A stretch of DNA of 64,000 bases from Planctomycetota bacterium (GCA_030748635.1 JASMLP010000101.1:39155-103154); one strand, 5' to 3'; shown: positions 52,467 to 62,015, counted from the stretch's first letter. Numbers and translations: made by a program. Notes: generated by a model not told the origin, from the letters alone.

Positions 52467-54524
52467 ATGTCCGAAGCTGACTCTTCCACTCCGATCCGCC
52501 GTTCCGGCCCCAGTCCCGCACTCATCGTGCTGGGAATCCTCGCTACCGTCTTCCTCCTTTTTCTGATGGGAGCCTTCGACTTCTCCGAGGCCCGAGTCAT
52601 TCAATACGACCGGGACCAAGCCTGGAATCGCCTGGGTCTTGGTGACCAAGAGGACTTTGACCGCAAACTGGAACAACTTGCCCGGGTCAAGATCGATGCC
52701 CTCCCCGAGGTCGGTACGGAATACAACCCGACCTTCCCCGATCCGATTCCCTTCAACCCTTCGCAGTGGATCACCAATTCGCCGAGCCCCAGCATCGGCA
52801 TGCCCGAAGCCAAGCCCGGCGGCATGCTTCGTCAGGCCACCTCGTCCTGGCCGCCCACCGTTCGTACCGATGGCCCCAATTCCCGCCTCGGCTTCCTGAG
52901 CCAGATCCACAGCAACATTTACGAGACCCTCCTCGATTACGACACCCGCCAGAACGACTATGTTCCGAGTCTGGCCAGCCACTGGCAGATCGATCCGGAC
53001 AAACAGACCTTTCGATTCCGTATCGATTCCCGTGCCCGCTGGGCCGATGGTCGGGAAGTGACTGCCCACGACGTCGTCTCCACCTTCCAGGATCACCTTC
53101 TCAATCCCGACCGGGAGGATCCCACCGGAACCAAATACTGGGAGGAACGGATCGCCGAGGTCAAGATGCTCGACAAGTACACCGTTGAGTTCAAATCCAA
53201 GGAAAAACGGTGGCGCGCCTTCTATGTCATTTCCGGTCAACAGATCTTTCCCGCCGCCTATATCGCGATGGACGGAGAGACCTACATTCACGAATGGAAC
53301 TGGAAATTGCCACCGGGCTCCGGCCCCTACGAATTGCGTCCTGAGGGAATCAAAGATAGCCGCTCGATCACTATCCATCGACGGCAAAATTACTGGCGAC
53401 AGGACGACCCCTCCCTCACCGGTATGTATAATTTCGATTCCGTGCGCTGGACCGTCATTCGGGACCGTGAACTCGAATATCAAAAATTCCTGGCCGGCGA
53501 ACTCGACCTCTATGTGGTCGGCAAGGCGCAACGATGGGTCGATGAACTCGACCAGGTTGACGCCATACGCAAGGGTTGGATTCAGAAGCGAAAGATCTAC
53601 ACTCTCAACCCCAACGGCTACGGAGGTTACTGCTTCAACATGCGGGTCGCACCATTCGACAGCCTGAATGTTCGCAAAGCCTTTGCCCACCTCTTCAATC
53701 GTGAAAAGCTTTTCGCCAAGCTTTTCTTCTATCAATACCAATATACGGACAGCTATTTTCCCGGCCAGGAGTGGGCTCGCCCGGATCGCAAGCGGGTCAA
53801 CTTCGATCCGGACAAGGCCCGCAAGCTTCTCGCTGAGGACGGCTGGTCCCAGCGAGATTCCGCAGGATATCTTACCCGCGCCGACGGCACACGGTTTCCG
53901 ACTATCAAGATATTGATGCCGTCCCCGAGCTGGGCACGGATCCACGGCGTCATCCAGGAGGACCTCTGGAAGGAAGCGGGTATCAAACTCGAAACCCAGC
54001 AGATTCTGTACAGCGCCTTTCTCAAAAAAGTCTGGGAACAGAAATTCCAACTCGTCTATTTCAGCTGGACCGCGGGGCTTTTTCCCGACATGAAGATGCA
54101 GTTCTTTTCCGAGTTTGCGGACCAGATGCAATCCAACAATCTCAACGGTTTCAAGGACAAGCGGGCGGACGAGATCATGATCGCTTACCAGACCGAATTC
54201 GATGCCAAGAAACGAAAAGCGATGATTCACGAACTGGACCAGATCCTGTTCGATGCCCACCCCTACGCACTTGGGTGGTACGCCCCGTATTTCCGTGTCA
54301 TTTACTGGGATAAGTTCGGGTATCCACCTGAATATGTCAGCCGCTACGGCGACTCCTCCAATGTGATCGCCTACTGGTGGTTTGACGAGAAGCGACAGAA
54401 GAAGATGGCGAACGATCGAACCGCAGGCAGATCGAGGACCCCTTCTCAATCGGATATTGTCGATCAATTCTGGTGGTTGGAGAACCCCGATCCTCGTCCG
54501 AGAACGAAGGGGGCGAGCCGATGA
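52467..54524 (+). CDS. yejA: Peptide ABC transporter substrate-binding protein (YejA-like)
   Basis: A 685-aa family-5 (peptide/nickel) solute-binding protein. An N-terminal uncleaved anchor (PALIVLGILATVFLLFLMGAF) holds it to the inner membrane. The family blocks are present: QIHSNIYETLLDYD, YVPSLASHW, FRIDSRARWADGREVTAHDVVSTF, NPDREDP, and a long C-terminal lobe with KAFAHLFNREKL, FYQYQYTDSYFPGQEW. The start is the ATG at 52467; the frame opens earlier without conserved sequence. It is the first gene of a four-gene operon and its stop overlaps the next start by 4 bp. A peptide substrate is inferred from the family and the operon. Confidence 0.88.
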   Translation: MSEADSSTPIRRSGPSPALIVLGILATVFLLFLMGAFDFSEARVIQYDRDQAWNRLGLGDQEDFDRKLEQLARVKIDALPEVGTEYNPTFPDPIPFNPSQWITNSPSPSIGMPEAKPGGMLRQATSSWPPTVRTDGPNSRLGFLSQIHSNIYETLLDYDTRQNDYVPSLASHWQIDPDKQTFRFRIDSRARWADGREVTAHDVVSTFQDHLLNPDREDPTGTKYWEERIAEVKMLDKYTVEFKSKEKRWRAFYVISGQQIFPAAYIAMDGETYIHEWNWKLPPGSGPYELRPEGIKDSRSITIHRRQNYWRQDDPSLTGMYNFDSVRWTVIRDRELEYQKFLAGELDLYVVGKAQRWVDELDQVDAIRKGWIQKRKIYTLNPNGYGGYCFNMRVAPFDSLNVRKAFAHLFNREKLFAKLFFYQYQYTDSYFPGQEWARPDRKRVNFDPDKARKLLAEDGWSQRDSAGYLTRADGTRFPTIKILMPSPSWARIHGVIQEDLWKEAGIKLETQQILYSAFLKKVWEQKFQLVYFSWTAGLFPDMKMQFFSEFADQMQSNNLNGFKDKRADEIMIAYQTEFDAKKRKAMIHELDQILFDAHPYALGWYAPYFRVIYWDKFGYPPEYVSRYGDSSNVIAYWWFDEKRQKKMANDRTAGRSRTPSQSDIVDQFWWLENPDPRPRTKGASR

Positions 54525-56587
54525 GTGGGATGACCTCGTACTTCATTCGACGCTTGCTTCTGGTCCCACCAACTTTTCTGGCCATCACGCTCCTGGTCTA
54601 TACCGTTCTTCGTCTTGTCCCCGGAGGACCGGTTGAACAGGCCATGGCGCAGATGAAAATGGGCGCGCTTTCCGGTGAGGCAGGCGGAAGTGATGGCGGA
54701 GGATCCCAAGGGCAGAAGGATTCCCATCTCTCCGACGAAGGATTAGAGGACCTCCAGCGGTACTATTCTCTGGACCGTTCGATTCTGGTGGGCTACCTCC
54801 AGTGGTTAGGAGCCTGGCCCCGGGAAAAAGAGCACCGTATCCACGCCGTACCCGTGAAAGGATACGAAACCACTACCAAGATTCTTCAAGAAGCCTACCT
54901 GGCAGAAAAGAAAGCTCTAGTCGACCGAAACCAATATCTCGACAAAGCAAACCTCACGTTCATCGGTGGAGTTCTTCACCGGTCTCTGACCGCGAAAGAA
55001 GCCAAAGAGGCTCAAGCTCATGTTTCGGAAGTCAATCGTCTGCTCGAGATCTCCTTTGATGTGGAAATGCGCCGGGTGCAAGACTATCTGAAAAACTTGA
55101 AACCGCCCCTGGGTGTTACATTTAGTTCTTCACAAATCAGTCAACAACCACTCGGTCGGGGAAGCGACCATAATTTTGTATTTTGGTCTCCGACTATTGA
55201 AGAAAAGGAACGGGCCGCTCGCGCCACCGTCTTCGCTCAGGCCTCCTTTCTTCAAGATGCGTACCTCGAGGCTCTAAAAGCGCGAAAGAGGCTCGAATCG
55301 GAAACCGGGTATGAGTTGCTCGGTGTGGCTGTGTTTCTTCTCAATCTGACGAGTACAGAAGTCCCGCCCCCGGATCGCCTACGTCAACTGGCTTTCCGCC
55401 CTCTGTATCGTGTGCACCATCTGAAGGGACAAGCCCAGTGGAGACTGACCCGGCATCTCCAAAAGAAGGGCTGGATCGACTACGGCGGTCATTTCTACCA
55501 AAAAGTGACTCCTTTAGAACAGAAGTCCATGGAAATGGCGAACCCGGCCTTCATCAAGAAAGCGAAAACCCTTACAGAAGGAGGGCCCGGAAAGCTGGAC
55601 GACCTCTTTGCCCATCTGGAATCCCAGAACTGGACGGTAGTGGGAACAAACTACTATTCCCGGATCACCGATGCGGAAAAACAGAAGGATCCGGTCTTTT
55701 TTCAAACCGCCCAGACACTCCTCGAAGTTCGTGAACGAGCTGGTGAAAAACTGGACTTCATTCACAAGAACCACAACTATAAAATCAATAGCAAAGGTCT
55801 GCTCTATCGGACGGAATCGCGTTTCTCCGGAGTCTTACAATTCGACTTCGGACGTTCCTACCAACGGGGCGAACCGGTTCTACAATCCATCTATTCCAAG
55901 TTTGAAATCTCTCTCTGGTTCGGTCTCATCGGGTTTTTCATGAGCTGGATCGTCTGTGTCCCTCTGGGAATTTTGAAGGCCATCCGACATCGCACCACCT
56001 TCGACACACTCAGTTCCGTGCTGGTCTTCCTTGGATATTCGATCCCCGGATTCATCCTCTGCCTGCTGCTCATCACCCACGTGGCGGTTCATGTTGACTG
56101 GATCCCGCTGGGCGGTCACAAGCCAGACAACTTCGACCAACTGACCGGTCTTTCCGCTTTTTTGGGCCGGGTCCGACACATGATGATTCCGATCGCCGGG
56201 TACATGGTCGGAAGCTTCGCCACCATGACGATTCTCATGAAGAATTCGCTCATGGAAAACCTGGGCCAAGACTACGTCCGGACCGCCTTCGCCAAGGGCC
56301 TCACGGAACGCCGAGTCATTTTTGTGCACGCTCTGCGCAACTCTTTGATCCCGATCACGGCCAGCATCGGACACGCTCTCAGCCTTCTCTTTGCCGGCTC
56401 CTTCCTCATCGAAAAAACCTGTAACATCGACGGGATGGGCTTGATGGGATTCAATGCCATTAAGGACAAGGATTTCCCCATCATCATGGGCACCCTGGTG
56501 TTCGGAGTCATCATACGGCTGACCGGGAATATCCTCTCTGACCTCATCTGGGCCCTGATCGATCCTCGGATCCGGTTCGGGAAATAG
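54521..56587 (+). CDS. yejB: Peptide ABC transporter permease (YejB-like) with large periplasmic insertion
   Basis: 688 aa, about twice the usual 350. It begins with the YejB/DppB first segment (YFIRRLLLVPPTFLAITLLVYTVL..VPGGPVEQA) and ends with a standard permease core of five membrane helices, with the coupling loop in MENLGQDYVRTAFAKGLTERRVIFVHALRN. Between residues about 97 (after YLQWLGA) and 435 (before FDFGRSY) lies an extra region of about 340 residues, predominantly helical, on the periplasmic side. The ATG at 54521 overlaps the yejA stop; an earlier in-frame ATG at 54473 is unlikely. I cannot name a family for the insertion. Confidence 0.85.
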   Translation: MSGMTSYFIRRLLLVPPTFLAITLLVYTVLRLVPGGPVEQAMAQMKMGALSGEAGGSDGGGSQGQKDSHLSDEGLEDLQRYYSLDRSILVGYLQWLGAWPREKEHRIHAVPVKGYETTTKILQEAYLAEKKALVDRNQYLDKANLTFIGGVLHRSLTAKEAKEAQAHVSEVNRLLEISFDVEMRRVQDYLKNLKPPLGVTFSSSQISQQPLGRGSDHNFVFWSPTIEEKERAARATVFAQASFLQDAYLEALKARKRLESETGYELLGVAVFLLNLTSTEVPPPDRLRQLAFRPLYRVHHLKGQAQWRLTRHLQKKGWIDYGGHFYQKVTPLEQKSMEMANPAFIKKAKTLTEGGPGKLDDLFAHLESQNWTVVGTNYYSRITDAEKQKDPVFFQTAQTLLEVRERAGEKLDFIHKNHNYKINSKGLLYRTESRFSGVLQFDFGRSYQRGEPVLQSIYSKFEISLWFGLIGFFMSWIVCVPLGILKAIRHRTTFDTLSSVLVFLGYSIPGFILCLLLITHVAVHVDWIPLGGHKPDNFDQLTGLSAFLGRVRHMMIPIAGYMVGSFATMTILMKNSLMENLGQDYVRTAFAKGLTERRVIFVHALRNSLIPITASIGHALSLLFAGSFLIEKTCNIDGMGLMGFNAIKDKDFPIIMGTLVFGVIIRLTGNILSDLIWALIDPRIRFGK

Positions 56588-56597
56588 GGGCATATTT

Positions 56598-58268
56598 ATG
56601 TATTGGCTCACAACCATCTTCGGCTGGATCGTAGACCTATTCGAGTGGATCCTGAACCTACCCTGGCTCATCGCAGAGATCTTCACCGAAAGGGGATTCC
56701 TCCTGCTTTCGTTCGCGATCGTCTTCTTCGCCAGCTACTTTCTGACCCACAAAATTGTGCCCGCCTTTTTCACCATGGTGGGGCGTATGCTCGGGTTCCA
56801 GATGAAATTCACCCCCTTGACCGCCAAGCGGGTCCAACGGTTCAAGAGTATCCGCCGCGGCTATGTCTGCTTCACCATCATCTCATCGCTCTTTGTCATG
56901 AGCCTGGGACTCGAACTCCTCGTCAACAACAAGCCGCTCTATATCCGGTACACGGCGGATATCGTTCACCTCAAGGACGGAGGGCGAGTCGAAGGCCGTG
57001 TGATCGATCGAGGCGATCGGGTGCTGGTTCGGTTTCCCAGCGGTGAAATCGAGATTCCCAGAGAGCGCATCGAGCGGATCGAACAGAAAGAAGAAGTTCA
57101 ATATCCGGCGGTCGCCAACTGGATCGGAAAATGGTCGCCCTTTGGGAAACCGGTCGATCTGGCCCAGAACAAACGATTCGGGCTCGACGGCCCCGGTATC
57201 GAAGGCGACAGCGAGGTGGACTACCGGCAATTCAGTCGCTGGGTCAAGAACCCGGTGGAAGCGCTCGAAGGGGATGCCAAGCAGATCGAGGCCAACATCG
57301 AGAGTGACAAAATTCGTTTCCGTAAGATGCTGGCCGATAGCGCACGACATCGCAACCTCCCTTACGACCCAAAGAGCCCACTACCGGCCTTCAAGCTCGA
57401 GGAGTACAAACAGCGGCGCAATGAAGCTGCCTATTTGCGTAGCCTTCAGGCAACTTTTGCCTCCGGCGACGTTTCCATCTGGATGCCGCTCATCCCATTT
57501 TCCCCCCTGGAAAAGCTACTCCACCTTCCAGGAAGACCGCCTCTTCGGCCCTCTATCAAGTCGACAACCGAAAACGGCATCACTCTTCCCATGATGGGTA
57601 CCGACAGTGGGGGGCAGGATGTACTCGCCCAGGTTCTGTACGGGTTCCGGATCGGACTGGCCTTCGCCCTCCTGGTGACCTTTATCGGCAACTTCGTTGG
57701 GGTCCTGGTAGGCGGCGCGATGGGATACTACGGAGGCTGGTTCGACATTCTTCTACAACGATTCATCGAGATCTGGTCCGCCATCCCCTTCCTCTTTACT
57801 CTGATGATCCTGTCCGACTTTATCAAACCTTCATTCTGGACCATGGTCCTGTTACTGCTTTTCTTGCGGGCCTGGATCGGTCTTACCAACACGATGCGCG
57901 GAGAATTCTATCGCGAAAAAGCGCGTGATTATGTCCAGGCCGCCCAGGCCATCGGTGTGCGGGACGGGAAGGTCATGACCCGACATATCTTGCCCAATGC
58001 GCTGGTCCCCCTGGTGACCTATACCCCCTTCGAAATCGTGGCCTATATTTCCACTCTTGTCTCTCTGGATTACCTGGGATTCGGACTCGGTCCGGACACT
58101 CCCTCCTGGGGCAATCTCCTGAAGGACGGTTCCGAGAACATCTCCAACTATCCGCATCTGATCACGATTCCCATACTGGCCTTCGCCCTGACCCTCTTCT
58201 GTGTGGTCATGGTCGGGGAAGCGGTCCGGGAGGGCTTCGATCCCAAGAAATACGCGAGGCTCCGTTAA
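56598..58268 (+). CDS. yejE: Peptide ABC transporter permease (YejE-like) with extra domains
   Basis: 556 aa, about 200 more than usual. Two extra N-terminal membrane segments (WIVDLFEWILNLPWLI, LLLSFAIVFFASYFL) come before the recognisable YejE start (FTPLTAKRVQRFKSIRRGY..VNNKPLYIRY). An inserted domain follows with an Sm/SH3-like pattern (VHLKDGGRVEGRVIDRGDRV, SGEIEIPRERIERIE). Further down is the permease core (MGTDSGGQDVLAQVLYGFRIG..., GVRDGKVMTRHILPNALVPLV). It starts 10 bp after yejB. The extra domain's role is unknown. Confidence 0.82.
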   Translation: MYWLTTIFGWIVDLFEWILNLPWLIAEIFTERGFLLLSFAIVFFASYFLTHKIVPAFFTMVGRMLGFQMKFTPLTAKRVQRFKSIRRGYVCFTIISSLFVMSLGLELLVNNKPLYIRYTADIVHLKDGGRVEGRVIDRGDRVLVRFPSGEIEIPRERIERIEQKEEVQYPAVANWIGKWSPFGKPVDLAQNKRFGLDGPGIEGDSEVDYRQFSRWVKNPVEALEGDAKQIEANIESDKIRFRKMLADSARHRNLPYDPKSPLPAFKLEEYKQRRNEAAYLRSLQATFASGDVSIWMPLIPFSPLEKLLHLPGRPPLRPSIKSTTENGITLPMMGTDSGGQDVLAQVLYGFRIGLAFALLVTFIGNFVGVLVGGAMGYYGGWFDILLQRFIEIWSAIPFLFTLMILSDFIKPSFWTMVLLLLFLRAWIGLTNTMRGEFYREKARDYVQAAQAIGVRDGKVMTRHILPNALVPLVTYTPFEIVAYISTLVSLDYLGFGLGPDTPSWGNLLKDGSENISNYPHLITIPILAFALTLFCVVMVGEAVREGFDPKKYARLR

Positions 58269-58272
58269 TCTC

Positions 58273-60237
58273 ATGGATATCGCCGGCACTTACCTGCACC
58301 CTGGCATTCCCAAGCCCTCTGAAGATCCTCTTTTGACCCTCGACGGGCTCAAAACATACTTTCACACCGAAGAGGGTACGGTTCGCGCGGTGGACGGAGT
58401 CGATTTCGCCCTCGAAGAGGGCAAAACCCTGGGCATCGTCGGTGAGTCCGGATCCGGTAAATCCGTTACGGCCTATTCGATTCTCCGACTGATTCCCGAA
58501 TCGATCGGGACCATCGAAGAGGGCAGGATCCTCTGGCGTGGTAAAGACGAGACCGTCGATCTGGCCCGGGAACCGATCGAGAACATGATCCACTATCGCG
58601 GCGAACAGGTCGCGATGATCTTCCAGGAGCCGATGACCTCCCTGAACCCTGTCTTCAAATGCGGCGCCCAGGTTGCTGAATCGATCCTCCAACACACCGA
58701 TGCCAGCAAGGAATCGGCCTGGAGTCAAGCCACCCAACTCCTCGACGAAGTGGGGATCAACCAGCCCGAAAAACGGATGAAACAGTATCCGCACGAACTC
58801 TCCGGAGGGATGAAACAACGCGTCATGATCGCCATGGCGCTCGCCTGTAATCCGAAACTGCTCATCTGCGATGAACCCACCACGGCGCTCGACGTCACGA
58901 TCCAGAAGCAGATCCTCGATCTCATCAAGAAACTCCAACACGAACGCAACATGGGCGTTCTCTTCATCACCCACGATCTGGGTGTCGTGGCCGAGGTCAC
59001 CGACTACGTGGCCGTCATGTGTCCCGGAGAAACCCTCCGGAAACTCTACCAGGGGACCGAACTGGAACAGACCGCCGATTTCAACCGGGGCGGGCACATC
59101 GTCGAGTTTGGCAGTGTCCTGGACATCTTCACCAACGCCCAACACCCCTACACCAAGGGACTCATCGCGTGTCGTCCCAGTCTCCAGACCTGTTCCGAAC
59201 GGTTGCCCACCATCGACGACTTCATCCGGGCCGAAAAAGAGGGGATCACCATCGATCCCACCGACCCCAACCTGAACCTGGAGTATCCGGGCAAGGCCAC
59301 CCAGCGCCGCGAAGACATGAACGGGTTTGGTGAAGACCTCCTCACCGTCAAGAATCTTCGGACCTGGTTCCCGATCCAGGCCGGTATCTTTCAGAGAACC
59401 GTCGGTTGGGTCAAGGCGGTCGACGACGTCGATCTGGTCATCCCCAAGGGCAAAACGGTCGGATTGGTGGGGGAGAGCGGCTGCGGCAAGACGACTCTGG
59501 GAAAAACCATGTTGCGTCTGGTGGAGCCTCGTACCGGCACTATCCGCTATGAGCGCCAGGATGTGACTGCGATGGGTCCCAACGAGTTGCGGGCCGTCCG
59601 CCGCCACATGCAGATTATTTTCCAGGATCCGTATTCTTCACTCAACCCACGACTATCGATCGAAGAGATCATCACCGAACCGATGCGCATCCACAACCTC
59701 TACGGATCAGCGAGCGGTCAAAAAGATCGGGCGGTCTGGCTGCTCGAGCGGGTCGGACTCAAAGCGGAACATCTGCACCGCTATCCCCACGAATTCTCCG
59801 GCGGTCAGAGACAGAGAATCTGCATCGGCCGGACACTCGCCGTGTCTCCTGAATTCATCGTCTGCGACGAATCGGTGAGCGCCCTCGATGTTTCCATTCA
59901 AGCCGGAGTTATCAACCTGCTGCTCGATCTCCAGGATGAATTCGGTCTCACCTATGTGTTCATTAGCCACGACCTCTCGGTCGTCAAATACGTCTCCGAT
60001 ATCGTTGCCGTTATGTGCGCCGACTCGGTCATGCTCGATCTCTACGAAGGTGCCGAACGCAAACGCCTCGTAGAGCGCGACCGCGGCGGGCATATCGTCG
60101 AACTGAAAACGCCCGATGAACTCTACGTACAGGCCGACCATCCCTATACGACCAAGCTGATCAATGCCATCCCGACCGGAGACCCCGAGGAGATCCGCAA
60201 ACGGTTCGCCAACGCGGATCCCAACGAAGCTCGTTAA
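58273..60237 (+). CDS. yejF: Peptide ABC transporter double ATPase (YejF-like)
   Basis: Two fused ATPase domains of the oligopeptide type. Each has Walker A (GESGSGKS and GESGCGKT), a Q-loop, a signature (LSGGMKQR and FSGGQRQR), Walker B (ICDEPTTALD, VCDESVSALD) and the switch His (ITHD, ISHD). In both domains the segment that usually reads VAVMYAGRIVE is interrupted by about 25 extra residues (MCPGETLRKLYQ... and MCADSVMLDLYEG...), each ending in RGGHIVE. The start is the ATG at 58273, 4 bp after yejE; 654 aa is the normal YejF length. Confidence 0.9.
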   Translation: MDIAGTYLHPGIPKPSEDPLLTLDGLKTYFHTEEGTVRAVDGVDFALEEGKTLGIVGESGSGKSVTAYSILRLIPESIGTIEEGRILWRGKDETVDLAREPIENMIHYRGEQVAMIFQEPMTSLNPVFKCGAQVAESILQHTDASKESAWSQATQLLDEVGINQPEKRMKQYPHELSGGMKQRVMIAMALACNPKLLICDEPTTALDVTIQKQILDLIKKLQHERNMGVLFITHDLGVVAEVTDYVAVMCPGETLRKLYQGTELEQTADFNRGGHIVEFGSVLDIFTNAQHPYTKGLIACRPSLQTCSERLPTIDDFIRAEKEGITIDPTDPNLNLEYPGKATQRREDMNGFGEDLLTVKNLRTWFPIQAGIFQRTVGWVKAVDDVDLVIPKGKTVGLVGESGCGKTTLGKTMLRLVEPRTGTIRYERQDVTAMGPNELRAVRRHMQIIFQDPYSSLNPRLSIEEIITEPMRIHNLYGSASGQKDRAVWLLERVGLKAEHLHRYPHEFSGGQRQRICIGRTLAVSPEFIVCDESVSALDVSIQAGVINLLLDLQDEFGLTYVFISHDLSVVKYVSDIVAVMCADSVMLDLYEGAERKRLVERDRGGHIVELKTPDELYVQADHPYTTKLINAIPTGDPEEIRKRFANADPNEAR

Positions 60238-60246
60238 CTTTCAATA

Positions 60247-60284
60247 CTTTCCGGTCAGGAGCGATACGCTTCCTCGACCGAAAG
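60247..60284. terminator. Long hairpin between convergent yejF and the AAA gene
   Basis: A stem of about 16 bp with three single-base bulges (CTTTC/GAAAG, GGTC/GACC, AGGA/TCCT, GCG/CGC) and an ATA loop, in the 56-bp gap between the two stop codons. There is no T-run, so it may protect or define transcript ends for both strands rather than act as a classical terminator. Confidence 0.5.
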
Positions 60285-60293
60285 CGAGAAACG

Positions 60294-61625
60294 TCAACTG
60301 TTGTCGATGCGTATCGAAAGCGCTTCTCCGCGTAACCCGACCTGGACGTTCTGACCGCGCTCGAGGCGCCCATCCAGAATGCGTTCGGCCAGCGGCTCTT
60401 CGACCTGTTTTTGCACTTCCCGTCGTAGTTCACGAGCGCCATATTCCCGACTGTATCCGGATTCCGCCAAAAATCGAGCGGCGGGTTGCGTGATCGTAAG
60501 ATCGATACCGCGTTTGGTCGCTTTGACCACTAGTTCATCGAGAAACAATCGAACAATTTTCTCGCAAGCCTCGGCGTCGAGCAGATTGAAGAGGATCAGA
60601 TCGTCCACCCGATTGAGAAATTCAGGGCGGAACTCTTTCCGCAAAGCGCGCAGCGTCTCGCCAAATCGTGATTTTTGATCCAGTTCGGTGGGGGAGCCGA
60701 ATCCGATCCGATTCTTCATCTCCTGGACCTCTTCGACCCCCAGGTTGGAGGTCAAGATGATCACGGACCGATCAAACGGGATCCGAGCGCCGTGACTGTC
60801 GGTGACCACGCCTTCGTCCAGGATCTGGAGCAAAACGTTGTGAACTTTCCGGTCGGCCTTTTCGATCTCGTCAAAGAGGACCACCGCTTTCCCTAGACGC
60901 TTCATGGCCTCGGTCAGAACACCCCCTTCTTCGTGACCGATATAGCCCGGTGGGGCGCCGATGAGTTTGGCGTATTCGTGATGCAAGGAATATTCGGAGC
61001 AATCGATTTTTACCAGATGTTCCGCTTCTTCGGACCATAAGGTTCGAGCGAGCACCCGAGCCAGTTCGGTTTTTCCGACTCCGGTTTGACCGACGAAGAA
61101 AAAACTCGAGATGGGGCGATTGGATCCTCGCAATCCGGCGGCCGCCTTTCGGATGGCAAGCGAAACCCGACCCACCGCTTCTTCCTGACCGATGATCCGC
61201 CTGGAAACCCGTTCCTCGAGATTCTCGACGTCGATCCAGTCGGCGACCAACGATTCGGATTGAGGTTCGGCGCGTTCGAACAGATGAATCTGGCTCGACG
61301 ATTTGGAAGGGTTCTGAACCGGCAAGACGACCTTCCGGATATCCAGCCCAGGATTGAGCGCTACCGACGCGTGATACAACTCTTCCTCCACCGCTTCGAT
61401 ATCCCCGATCTGGGTGGACCGTTGACGAATTTCGGGAAGAATCTGGTCGTTGTATCCGACCACACAAGCCGTCACGACGAGGTGATAATAATCGGACTTG
61501 CGGACACTCTCCTCGTCGATTTTGAGGAGTTGCTGCACCGCTTCGGGGTCAAACGTTCGTATTTTGACGAAGCGATCCAGTTTTTCGATGTATTTGAGGA
61601 CCACACTGGTCTGCGCGCGAATCAT
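60294..61625 (-). CDS. Single-AAA ClpB/ClpA-D2-like ATPase
   Basis: 443 aa. An unassigned N-terminal region of about 130 residues (VVLKYIEKLDRFVKI, YYHLVVTACVVGYNDQILP) is followed by one AAA+ module of the ClpA/ClpB D2 type: Walker A GQTGVGKT (179-186), pore loop GAPPGYIGHEEGG, Walker B VVLFDEIEKAD, sensor SNLG, arginine finger in EFRPEFLNRVDD, and the C-terminal D2-small domain (YSREYGARELRREVQ). It has no ClpN domain, D1 or coiled-coil middle domain, so it is not a full ClpB. No IGF/L tripeptide to bind ClpP is evident. A clear promoter lies upstream. Confidence 0.85.
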   Translation of the reverse strand: MIRAQTSVVLKYIEKLDRFVKIRTFDPEAVQQLLKIDEESVRKSDYYHLVVTACVVGYNDQILPEIRQRSTQIGDIEAVEEELYHASVALNPGLDIRKVVLPVQNPSKSSSQIHLFERAEPQSESLVADWIDVENLEERVSRRIIGQEEAVGRVSLAIRKAAAGLRGSNRPISSFFFVGQTGVGKTELARVLARTLWSEEAEHLVKIDCSEYSLHHEYAKLIGAPPGYIGHEEGGVLTEAMKRLGKAVVLFDEIEKADRKVHNVLLQILDEGVVTDSHGARIPFDRSVIILTSNLGVEEVQEMKNRIGFGSPTELDQKSRFGETLRALRKEFRPEFLNRVDDLILFNLLDAEACEKIVRLFLDELVVKATKRGIDLTITQPAARFLAESGYSREYGARELRREVQKQVEEPLAERILDGRLERGQNVQVGLRGEALSIRIDNS

Positions 61626-61697
61626 GATTCACCCTGTTCGATTCAAGAGATCGTCACAAAAAAATTCCCGATGCATCCTCTCAGTAGCGTCACATTA

Positions 61698-61726
61698 AGT
61701 ATAGGCTGAGAATGATGCAGGTGCAA
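61698..61726 (-). promoter_or_regulatory. Predicted promoter of the AAA gene
   Basis: On the minus strand TTGCAC (61721-61726), 17-nt spacer, TATACT (61698-61703); leader about 65 nt. Confidence 0.6.
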
Positions 61727-61837
61727 ATGAGGATTAGACTTCCGACGATTTCTCCTTTCTGAGATGGAGATCTCTCTTCCTTCAAACTTCATCGTCTGTT
61801 TTCCTCACTATCTTGAATGTTTCCATCGGCGCCTCGA

Positions 61838-61866
61838 TTGAAAGGGTGGAGTGCTCGACCTATACT
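61838..61866 (+). promoter_or_regulatory. Predicted promoter of the pseudokinase gene
   Basis: TTGAAA (61838-61843), 17-nt spacer, TATACT (61861-61866), close to consensus. Confidence 0.6.
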
Positions 61867-62015
61867 GAATTTGAGCGATCGACCTTTCTCGTCACCGATA
61901 CGTTGCTGGAACGATCACTCTCGACCGGGGTTTCTTCCCTGAGAGGAGGAGAACTTTCGGCCTTGTTCTCTTCTTGCTATCCGCCCTGACGGCGATTCAT
62001 TCGAAACCCTTGAGG

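Larger units (their letters stand above)
61626..62015. other. Divergent intergenic control region
   Basis: 390 bp between the AAA gene and the pseudokinase gene. It carries one promoter for each direction (61698-61726 minus, 61838-61866 plus). I see no gene or RNA. A leader of about 145 nt precedes the pseudokinase. Confidence 0.6.

Noticed and set aside
52437..54467. Long minus-strand open frame (676 aa) opposite the yejA-like gene
   Set aside because: It lies antisense to a clear solute-binding protein and its product has no family features. Such frames are common opposite GC-rich coding sequence.
58207..59607. Minus-strand open frame (466 aa) opposite the YejF-like gene
   Set aside because: Shadow of the ATPase gene; the composition is unlike a protein and there is no start signal.
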